A stretch of 64,000 nucleotides of DNA from Apostichopus japonicus (lineage: Eukaryota > Echinodermata > Holothuroidea > Aspidochirotida > Stichopodidae): the NCBI RefSeq assembly GCF_037975245.1, contig NC_092564.1:12798484-12862483 (forward strand). Direction: 5' to 3'. A program made the translations under genes and the position numbers. The notes below the pieces were generated by a model. It had not been told where the DNA came from, made no database searches, and saw only the letters and a list, made by a program, of their open reading frames with translations. This document shows positions 52,990 to 64,000 of this stretch, in pieces. Within the stretch, counting starts at the first letter, position 1, and every line of letters begins with the position of its first letter.

Positions 52990-55900
52990 CTGGAAGAAAA
53001 AAAAAACAGATCAATTTTATTTCATTTTAATGCTTGATACCAAAAAGGTTACGAATGGTACAGAAAATATGATTACTAAAACCTCAGTTATAGAGTTTAA
53101 CTAAATAGAAGTTTCTTTTGAAACCATCCCGAAATTGGGTTGATTTCGAAATTTGAGAGAAGTTTATCTACTCTCTCTATACTTAAGTGATCGGTTGAGT
53201 TTCATTGCCAGATTTCACTTTGGCCAAGTTCACTCAAGTTACCAGTGCATCTTATTCCTGCAGAGTCTATGACGTATTTTCTCTCAACGTAGAAACATAG
53301 AGTGACATTGCTAGTAGCTTTGATGGTTATTATTAGCTACGATGTCGACTTTAGCCCAATTCGTGTACTTTTTTAAAGTGTTAGACTAGGCTGAGTGTAG
53401 TATATGTAGACTACAGGTTTAATGTATTTTTTGAAACATAATCATGCACACCAAGAGTGTTCTTAAATCCCTTTTTAATACCTTAAATGTAACAAAACTC
53501 ACAACGTTTACAACAAGTTCACGACCGATAATGTTGCACGACGAAATCAACATTATAACCAGTGGTCACTAAAGTTATGTTTATATGACAAACGAAGATG
53601 ATACTGCTACTCATACCATTACCACCGTGCATTCTAAAATCCCTGGTTATGTGCTAAGGGATAATACAACATCTGAGTATCTTATGGAGTAGCTAAACAT
53701 CTCGAAAACTGGTTTTATGTCTTTTTTACTCTGCGTTACAAGGTTGGTGTATGGTTGTACATATTTATAGCTAGGTGTCTCAGCTTAGTGCACGAAAGAG
53801 TTGGGCGGGTATGGTTGGGGCGGGGGGGGGGTGGAATTTCTTATAAAGACTCTAGTTTAGAGCATTAACATCGTTCAATTCCAGAAACATTTTCATCACA
53901 CTTTGTATGTTCATGAAATGATATCCTCTTAGTGGTGAATCGCCTTCATTTCTTCAGTTAAATATTTCAAGTGCTTACACTAGAAGATTGTAACTCTATA
54001 AAACTTTTGCTGTCCAACTTTCGAAACACACGTATGATAAAAATACCACATATAACTTAGAAATATATCACACCTTTTTAACGCATGCGCATAACTGGAC
54101 ATATACATCATATTACCAGTGGATCTTTTCCTTTCAAAATTCCAATTATACCGATTAATGACTTTTTATCCTTTACTGTTTTCCTCTCTGAGGCGTAAGG
54201 AACGTTTCATTGGTCATATTACTTGCTGCGGAATCTCATGATGGGTTTCTGAAAAACATTGATCAGTTCTTAACAAACAAGGTTTCTCTCTTGAAAGTCT
54301 CTGGGCAAACAAAACCAAACAGAAGCGAGGACTGAAATATGATATATCCACATGCTTGATTTATCATTGTTAATATAATGTAACTTATCATATGTCTTGT
54401 CATCCCCCCCCCCAAAAAAAAAATATGAGTATTTCAGAATCTTCGTTGTTGTTAGTATAGATTGCGACTTTTTTTTTCTTTTTAAAAGACAGAAAGAAAA
54501 TAATTAAAAATAATGGAGACATGGATTTCGTTTTAGTACCGGGGTATTCAAATAAGAAAAAAGGTGTATCTTAAAAATGCTGTAGAATTGATCTTTGATT
54601 ACATTATAATCTGATATGCAAGCGTGTAGACATTTGAGAACGTTCATACGGAACTCTGAGTATTTGAAAGTGAAAATATACCAATGAAAGATCTTCCCAA
54701 ACAGTCACTAACAAACGTATTATGTCTGGATTAAAATAAACTATAACTTCAAATTTTCAGACAATAAATATTATAAAGTTATGAGAAATATCGATGTTGT
54801 GTAATTATCTAACATCCGTTCTCTCTTTGGACTACTGTTTCTTGTGTATGATTTTATTTAATAAACATAAAGTTAACTTCTCGAGAAACACCAATGTGTG
54901 TTAACTCTTATTTAGTTATTAGACTAAATAACATCTACTATTGATATTTCAGGACACGGATTGCTCAAACAAGATGCCTTCCTCATCCAAATCATTTATA
55001 GAAAATGTCAATTATCATCATTAATTTCATGCTTCACTGATTAAAATCAAACAATTGTACTTTGTACGGTACAACCTGTACATGTAACGATACTTGTGAC
55101 GAACACACACTGTTTGACTAACCAATGAACAATACCTTCATCCACGTGCAAATTATCTTTAATCTATATATATGAAAGTCGTGTTTTTCATTGCCAAATG
55201 TTTAAACAGGACAAAAAACGAAAAGAAGTAGAAGATAGAAGCCTGGCAAAGCCAACACAGATAGTACAAATTCCATTCGTGGTTTCGCTGAATTGGTATT
55301 CCAAATAAAGCAGTTGTTACTGCAAACAAATGGATTACTTTTTCTACAACAAATTGCGATATCACCATTTCTAAAAATACAGCAACAAAAAACACTACAA
55401 TTTTCTTGGACCACCTTCCGAACATCATTAATCTAAGTGGCAGTGATCAATTAATTTCTTTTACATTAAATTCTACTTCTTCTGCTGGTCATCTGTTAAA
55501 TTCTTGAGATAAAGTCAACAATAAGTCAGAGGAGGATGAGGATGATGAGGAGGAGGAGGTTACTTTACTTCGCTGATATCAAGACACTGAAGGTTGACTG
55601 GCACCACGTAATTCAAATGAAATTACATTACGAACCATTAGAAATGCCTAATTTAAAATTTCCGGCATTTGGATTTCCGGTGAAGGTGTATTTAAAACTG
55701 TTCTATTGAAGATTAAAATATCGTTAAATTCAGCATAAGACAGTATCTGACCTTATGATTAATAGATGACGTCAACATATAGGAACTTAGTGATGCAATG
55801 TCTTGACTATCAAATCAGAACAATACAGAAATTTCCTAATCCTTTATAGTTGCTTCAAGTTGCCATTTTTTGACCGGTTTAGAATTAATTTGATCAATTA

Positions 55901-58900
55901 TGTCTACAGTTCAAGGTGGATTGAAAGTTCATTTCATCATTTCAGAGCTACCATTACTTTAAAAGTTTTTTTTAAGAGATCTTTTGGTTCAATTGACATA
56001 TCTCTTTTTTAAGCTAGTTTACTTTTATTCCAGACAGCATGATAAGAATGGTTATTGAAACTACTTCTGCATGGTAATGACTCGTTGATGAGATGTACTT
56101 AGGCTTTCTTCCATGTAGATTTTACATCTATAAGTGTTCGTTATTGAAACGTCATCTGAGAATATAAGGGTACCTCACAGCCTCTTCAAATGTGAATTTC
56201 GTTACTTCAAGGATGGTACTTTTCAGGTTTTACGTGTTCTTGTAGGTTTGATATGTTAGAAAGAAATGGTTAATCTAACACCTTTTCCTTTTTGGCAACC
56301 AGGGCAAAGTACGGATTTGTATATTGTAAGTTCGCGATGGATGACGCAATAGGCTACGTGGATGCTATTCAACGAAAATGATAGTATAAACAAGCAAAAA
56401 ATATATATATAAAGATAAAAAAAAGATATATAAAATGACGTATATGTATCGTCATGTTTCATTTTCACCGGATCCAAAATATTTATTGATTATTTACATA
56501 TGAAAGGTTTTCCATGTGCTTTGGTGAAATATAAGTACACAAGGACTCATTCGGGAATGTTGCGGAGAGTGATATGTGTAGGTATTGATATTATACATTT
56601 CAACTGTAACCTTTATCTGATAACCACAGTCAATATTTCACTAATAGCATACGGAGATACACTTTTCAAGGTCTGTTGACTGAGATGGAGATGAGAATGG
56701 TATGACGGGTGGTAGTATTTTTTTTTTATTCAAACAACTATTTTAGCTTTCAAATATCACAGTAGGCCTAAACTTTCAATCGACTTCAATATAAACTCCC
56801 ATGGCGTGCTTTGAAGTCTCCCGTTCTTTCTTGATAATTGTTTGATGTATATTATTATTCTTTCTCGACCTATTGCAAATCATTCAAACGTGGTGGTAAA
56901 ATCAATGCTTTTATACTCCATACGTACGGTAAGGTTCATGTGCAAACACGATTCACTTCATGAAAGCTTTCACCACCACCCATTTCAGAATGTAGTTTTG
57001 CATAGGATACTTACACGTCCCACTTCATCTGGTTGTCAGAAAAAGAAAATTTAAAAACTTCTCAAAGAGTGACAGATAATATTTTGAAGACAAATATATA
57101 CCTTTAGTTAAAAGTCTTCATATTTTAGGTATGACAGATCGTTGTAAAATTCAGGTAAATGTTCCATCAGAACTATACACCCAAAAACCAATAAGTGGGT
57201 GAAAAATGATCTCTTGCCTCAAAAATTACTGTTAATAGTAACTTTTCTTACAATTTTATCAATCACTGATTTAAAATTTTTAATAGTCGATATCTTGCAG
57301 CCTGGATTGGATATAGAGACATTACATCTGGCACACAAATAACCATTGTATCAGCTTTTGAACACTATTGCCTTGTTCTTTAATTAAACACAATATAAGT
57401 GATTTAATTGTAATTCATTCTTTAAATCCTTCTTCTTTTTTTCTTGTATTTTAAATATTTACTCGTAAGAATGAACAAAATTCATGCAATGAAATACAAT
57501 TTTTTTTCTAGTTTGTATCTTTCAACGATAAAACTTCGGAGCAACGAAATGGACTCTTGTACTGTTTGATCAACATATTACACAGTTAGGTTATAAGTTG
57601 ACAAAGTCTCGGATTTCATTCAAAGAGAATTAGTATGATATTCTACGGTCGTTGACATCTTAAGTAGCAACAACTATGAATTAAGCATCATGTTTTAAAT
57701 TTTTTTCCTATTTTGGTTTGGTCCAAGGACACCGAAATAAATTTTCCTTCAAACGTATTCCGATTTCATAAGTTTGATATTGTATCAATGCGTTATTCAT
57801 ATCTTTATATTTCAAATTTTTCCCTTGAGCATTTCGGCGTGCATTTTTAAACAGTAGGATCAAGTTGAAACTAATGTTACAAGTGTGCTCATGTTTCGTA
57901 TACTAGCAAAACCAGACAGCAGTTACTATGTGTAATAATTGAAAAAAACTATAATCTAATTATCAATACTTGTCGAATATTTTCAGAACAAAATGATTGG
58001 ATAAAGTAAAACGATTAATTATTTTTTATTCCTATTTTAATAAACATCCGATTCTTTTACTCTTCATAAATCTTGAGCAATACTTAATTCTTTCCCTCGT
58101 TGTTTGCCTAATATTGCGTACTCATTATTACAATTAGACATTGAAATGAATAAAATATATCTTAAATTCCAATCATTCCTCAAAATTGTGACGCACACTC
58201 TGACGATACCTGCTGATATTATTGCAATAAACTAGTTTGCTTTAGATGATGCAATCATACTCGTTTCGCTTTAAAACATCTGCGCATGCGCATTGCTACA
58301 ATATCATACCATAAACACCATACTCTATAGTGAGATGACGTTTAATATGCAAAGAGATGTTCCGGTTGCAGACAATTTAGCATGTATTTTAAAGAGCAAT
58401 AAAAAAAAATATATAAAAAGAATCCACACGGTTAGTTGAAAATTCCATCTGACTAGTTTAACCTCACTTGATATATTGTTAATAAAATTTAACCTATTTT
58501 TTTTCTGATAAAGACACCCCCACTTACTTCAAGGTGTGGATTTGTATAGATGGTCTGTGATTTCGTTAAACGTTATATTTTCCTATCATAATTGTGTTGG
58601 TCAATACGTCATTGACATGTGATACATTCATATATTTGCTTAGCTGTCAATGTTCTCTGTTTATAGAAGTTCATCAAAATGGTAACTTTTTGTTGAAGTA
58701 TTATAGTCTTTCGTGTATAAATGAGATAAATATTCAAAAGAAAGAAAAAACAAAACAAAACATGTAGAGCTGAATTACCATGATGATAACATATACCCTC
58801 CACTGTTGCCAAGTACGTTTGCAATGAATCACCAAATTGAAAACTTCCTATCTTCGCCATACAAAACAAGCATAAAAATTCTCCAGGAAAAGTTTTACGC

Positions 58901-61900
58901 AATGAACCTCAGGCACCGGAAAACCCCTTGAAATATTTTAGAAACTTCTCCACATTTGCTATAGCTCAGGTAAAAAAACTTGTCCATAAGATGATCACTT
59001 GACCACTGAGGCTATGACCACAGTATTTGCAATCGATAAATGATTAAAGATTACACGGTGACCTATGTAATACATACCTCACCATTGCTAATCCAAACAA
59101 CAGGACGGGAAATCAATGATACCTAGATCGATTTTACCCTACGAGCTGGTCACTTTATGATTCGGACAAGGAAAAAGACCTACATTCCTCACCTTTAATA
59201 TATATTAATGAACACTTGTGTGAAGGTCAATTTTTGTTGTTTGCTGTAACTACTAAAACCCTTTCAAAATTTCTATAATAGAAGAGCAATATTTGGTGTC
59301 TGCGGCGAAAGTTTGCAATCATGCTGTCGCAGAAATGTTCTTTGTACTATTATTGTTAAAAGGACATTAGACATGAGGAAAATATCATTTTTATAAATAT
59401 GTATCTCAATCCTGTCAGAATAAATAAAAAACGCTTTTGCTCATGACTGTAAATTTGTAAATGTCGACGGAATCTATGTTCACTAGTTCGTGAATAAACT
59501 GTTCACGCCAAATCGGTCACGGATGACTTGACTGCAAGCGACATTTAACGAATCATGCAGAAAATTGATGACTTAAATGCAAGCTCTCATACCATCAGTA
59601 TCAATTGACAGTAATTTGTATCTGAGGTGACTTGCACTTTTTTACTGTCTCACATATATGCATGAATTCGTTATTTAGAAATGATTTTATTATTAGAAAT
59701 AATTTTGATCCAATGAAAAAAATATTCTTCTTGTCTAATTGCAATTCAAGGATTTATGATTTGGTCCTCATAAAACTTGACACACACACATACGACGACG
59801 AAGAAGATTGACTGCTGATATATTATTGGACATATGACGAGTGTCACGTGCGTCACTAAATTATACATATTACCTGCAGACCGGCAAATTTTGTGGTCAC
59901 TTTCTCAGTCAATCTCGAATGATGACATGTTGAATTATGAAAACCGCCATGACAAGAGATGAAAACAAAAACAGATTTTTTGTTTTGTAGATTGATTTGT
60001 GAATAATTCAAGAGCGCCATTATGTGTCAAAAATGTCAAATATAAACCCTAATGAGATTTCTATATTATTTATCATTCCATGGTTGTACACTGTTGGTGA
60101 TTTAGTTTTGTAACGTTAACAAACGATTCTTTTGACATTAGAAAGTATTAACCACAACTATGATTTCATTTCTTAAATGTTTTATGATACCTTTTTAAGG
60201 TACGTCACGACTATTACGTCATAGTGAATTTTCACTTGGCTACGATTAACTGTTAAGAAGGGAAAACAAGAATAATAAAACGCAGACCCTTTACACCAAA
60301 TTGTGGCATATCTGGCCTATATATATATTGCCGTTGATAAAAAAAATTCATCATGTTGAATTGCTGACGAAATGCGAACTCCCCTAGGTCATTCTCACAT
60401 TTGTCATATAGCCAGCAGGTGAACTATTAGCCGTTTTGGCTGATATTACAACAAGCAGTATGAAACCTGAATTTTGAAGCGTAAAAACCACAAAAGTCAT
60501 TCTAATCTTTCATATTCAGTTGGGTTTGATTGACATAATTATTACAAGGACGAACGTTTTTGTTTTGTTTGTTTTGATGATCTTCATAATTTATTTCAGT
60601 ATTAAGTTTCCTCTCTCTCTAATCAAGATGTCACTTCACTGTGTTGGTCAAGGTGATGTTATTCGGGAACCGAGATTACTTAATTGACCAATGTGAAAGG
60701 ATTGACTTAAAGTGATATTCTACAAACTTCTGCAAACGTAACGTTCGATTATGGCAAAGCTTTCTTATCACTGGTATTATCTTATAAACGAGATAAAGCA
60801 ATATTTCATCTTTTTAAAGCAAATGTGTCGATGCACTCACTTTGAACATTATTTTTAAGCAGTTGTGAAGGGATATAGATTCACATGTCTGGTTTGATAT
60901 GGTCATACGTTTCTTTCTAACAGTGGCGAAGATTATCTCAGATATTGCAGAAAGTGTGTCATAAAGTTGTTGTTTTTTTCGTTTAAATGACACAGACAAG
61001 GTTATGGCGATAATAAGATGTCTATCTTTGCCAATGGTTGGATTTATCATTGCTATTGTAGTCCTTAAAAGTACAAGTGATAACGAGACTACTATTTCAC
61101 AATGTGGATTTCAATATCTTTTTCCGTCTTAGGTAATCCCTACTCCTGAAGGGTGTCCACTATACTTTCAGCTGTTTAATATGTAATTTATATAGCCTAT
61201 GTTACTTCGTCTGTTTAAAGTACAAAGTCCTCTGAAAAAGTCCACCCATTAAAAATTGTCCTTAACTCTCACTGTATACGAATCCATAATTTAACTATTT
61301 TTATTGGAAATTAATCATATCACTTTAAAATTGCTATTACCCTCTGCCATATATGAGAATAAAGTGTCAAAGGAACTAACCTGGCAGTTACACTTGAAAA
61401 GCTTTACATACGTAAATTCAAGTGACCATGAGGCAGAGAAATATTTTGTTACATATCTCCTTGAATATACCGACGCCCACTTTACCTATGAACATAAAAA
61501 TCGAATACCCCCGGGAAAAGCTTTTAATCACGGTGTTTTTATAATATCCATACTCCACACATCACATGGGAGTTCTCGAGGAAGGAAAAGATCACCATTT
61601 ACAGCGTGAGCGATTCGTATTTGAGGAGTTCCTGCCAAACGTAAGAGTCCTTCTTTAGTTACAAGGCAACTCGACGGTTTTTACAGAGGCAGAAATCCCT
61701 TAGATGATTTATATCCTCCATATGACAGACTGAGGGTAGCATGAGGGGGTGAAGGAGGTCTTGCCCCTAACGTGCTGTCAGAGGTAATGGAGATGACATC
61801 TCAATGGGATATGTATCGGGGTAACACTTTAAACGCACCACCATGTATCGGCAACGCAGAGAAATGTTAAACAGTTTGGGAGATAATTCATCTTCTATGG

Positions 61901-64000
61901 ATGAACTTTTCCTTTCATCGAAACGACTGACCTCTTCCTGTGATATTTGAAGAATTCACTTAAACAAAAACATGATCATTTCTCATTTTATTAGAAAAAG
62001 AAAAGGACGGTCTGTGTTTGAGTGAAGGTATCTCAAATATCTAAAAGAAAAAAAGTCAATATTTCTGTTGGTTTCATTCTCTGACACTATAAACTGTTGG
62101 ACACGTTGGACACGTATATATTAAGCGATCCTGCCATAACAGTATGCGTACATTGGAGAGTGTATTGTCTCTTATAAGATTTTAAAGAGTGGTCAACAAA
62201 TTGCTACCAAGTTCTGATGTAAATTTGATGTGATGCAATGTGCTATGATTTTATCTGGTACGATACGATACGATATGATATGATGTGATATGAATTATAT
62301 GTATGAATGAATGAAGCAACTTCTATATTGAATAAAAGTGTTTTTATTCGTGGCACAGGGTAACACACATTAGACAAAATGTGGACTGAAATTGGACAAA
62401 GAATAATAATTAATTTATGTTAAATGTATTAGAACATAAATATTATATTGCTTTCAAAGTCATAATAAGAAAGGTGTAGTAAAATTAAAACCATATTCAA
62501 AGACGCATAGAGATATGTTCAACTATTCAAGTTTTGGTAAGAATATCCCTTCTCAAAACGAAAAAGTATAAACATCTCTCTTGTGCCTCTGTCTACTTGT
62601 CTATGAAATGTCAACCTTATTTGAGTTTTGCGTTTCAAAATTATGAGAAATCCTTCCCATATTGTTACAGTTATACTTCGCAAAGAAATCGTGCAACAGG
62701 AAAAATACTCAATCTGGTTAATCTGAATATTTCCTCCCTGTGATCTCTCGAGACCAGATTCACTTAGTTAGGATTTTGAGATCGATACGAATTACCTAGT
62801 CGAGGTTCCGATGGGGGTGGGCACAAATTTTTAGGACAAACGTTTCATGTATCAAATTTTAAAGCCTATACATTATGAATTACGTTTCATATTGTGTTGC
62901 CTTAGGTAAACTAGACATTTTGCGCTATTTGATAACCGCAGTAGTGCAGCCGTTACTTTACTATAACATCTCTTATAAGAATTTTTGTAAATCTGATGAT
63001 CTGGCGTGTTTTCCCTTTTTTCTTCTTTTTTTACTTCTTGTCTTTAACTTATTCTTATTCAATGGTTTTTAACTAGGCATATACATTCAAGGTTATGTGT
63101 CTAGCTTTTGTCCTCATATTTTTACGTTGAAATGAATATTTACAGGACTATATGACATAGATTCAGAATATAAGAAATATTTAGTAAAAAGAATTTCAAA
63201 TGAGAAGCAAAAATGAAAACTTTATATTTCTTATGATGTCAAACAAAGATAGGATAACATGTTTCTTATGACAGGCAGGTTAATTAAGTCAAAATAGTTC
63301 ATAATAAGGGCCTTAACCTAAGAGTTATCCAGTATGAGTATGTTTCAGTTCATATTTGTGTCTATTACTCTCAGTTTTATACAACTCAGAGTAATTGCAT
63401 TCTCGTTTGTACTGACAGAATTGAGGAATTTCTTGTTTCTTCGTGCAGTCCAAAGACTAAATAATTGAACTGTTTGGAATTATTTTCTAATAATTGCCAA
63501 TTCGTGAAATAAAAGAATATAAGAGTAAACATATTAAGTTAGTAAATTGCTAAGTTAACAACCGGAAATAACTCCACAGTTCACTCTGAGGGTTTTCAAC
63601 ACGTATATAATCTCTCCCTACGTTATGCGTACTAACAAAGTCTTATCTCTCTATCAAGGTCAAATTTGCGACAAATTTATTATTGCCGACTAAGTGATGG
63701 ATAAAACTATATTCTGTTACCGTGGAGGATTTTAGCAAACCAAGTCGCGTATTATGTTTCCTAAACACCACTACGATATTCGGATTCTCCATGCATTAAA
63801 TTGCCGAGCTTAACTTCTTATATCTCCAAAATAAATTATTCGCCGAATAGATGGTGAGGTAGTCACGTGATTTCATGCTAAGTAGAAGGAGCCAGTAACC
63901 AGACAGCTTTTATCAACACTCAGATGAGCAAGTTTTTATGCAAATTAGTAAAACTTTCGACTTTTTCATCAATAATGCGCTTTATCCTTACATAAAATTG
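52990..64000. other. Upstream region of the NOX5-like gene, no exon recognised
   Basis: This should be intron upstream of exon A, because that exon starts in the middle of an EF-hand loop. I looked for the expected preceding exon end (Asp-x-Asp-G followed by GT) and found no convincing match. The region is AT-rich and notably poor in long microsatellites compared with the rest. A G run lies near 53821 and a C run near 54404. Confidence 0.7.

Noticed and set aside
59591-59634. Minus-strand segment reading LRYKLLSIDTDG before a GT, in the right phase to precede exon A
   Set aside because: A stop codon lies only a few codons upstream, there is no pyrimidine tract for an acceptor, and the residues match the NOX5 EF-hand helix only weakly.
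60814-61050. Minus-strand frame of 78 residues with LKIMFKV followed by GTGAGT
   Set aside because: It cannot join exon A in phase with the needed EF-hand residues, and the rest shows no EF-hand pattern.
61304-61609. Open frame of 101 codons on the plus strand
   Set aside because: No recognisable domain or gene structure.

Overview
This is a eukaryotic, intron-dominated window. It is AT-rich, with long TA microsatellites, frequent G/C homopolymer tracts, tRNA-derived SINEs and a hAT-type MITE. The density and style of the repeats, and the animal NOX5-type gene, suggest an invertebrate animal. A marine deuterostome such as an echinoderm is my guess, and the species cannot be fixed from the sequence. 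Nothing here looks prokaryotic: there are no operons and no ribosome binding sites.

One gene explains the window. Six consecutive exons on the minus strand (52779-52989, 32783-32988, 22153-22353, 16148-16329, 3548-3739, 1556-1688) encode 374 uninterrupted codons of a calcium-regulated NADPH oxidase of the NOX5 family. All five introns between them are GT-AG and every reading phase joins cleanly. In order, the exons supply: the end of one EF-hand and a complete second EF-hand; the first transmembrane helix; helices 2-3 with the first pair of haem-binding histidines (spacing 14); a loop and helix 4; helix 5 with the second histidine pair (spacing 13); and the start of the FAD-binding domain with its HPFT motif. 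The N-terminal EF-hands lie beyond 64000, or in an exon I could not find above 52989. The NADPH-binding C-terminus lies before position 1. The visible gene spans more than 51 kb.

Layout. 1-1555: flank or intron with a 38-bp minisatellite. 1689-3547: short intron. 3740-16147: 12.4-kb intron with a SINE, paired CRE palindromes and a 15-bp minisatellite. 16330-22152: intron with a long TA tract, a decayed tandem repeat of about 100 bp and a G-run tract. 22354-32782: intron with a foldback inverted repeat, a 390-bp TA tract, nuclear-receptor-like half-site repeats and a CAGT/CTGT tract. 32989-52778: 19.8-kb intron with a hAT MITE that has an intact 8-bp target duplication, tRNA-like sequences, a second SINE and a decayed repeat array that appears to derive from the 3' end of the EF-hand exon. 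52990-64000: no recognised exon.

The most unusual signals are the repeat array running into the EF-hand exon's splice donor, the crowding of tandem or low-complexity tracts just downstream of several donors of this one gene, the MITE with clean boundaries, and a tRNA-like sequence framed by a 14-bp perfect inverted repeat.
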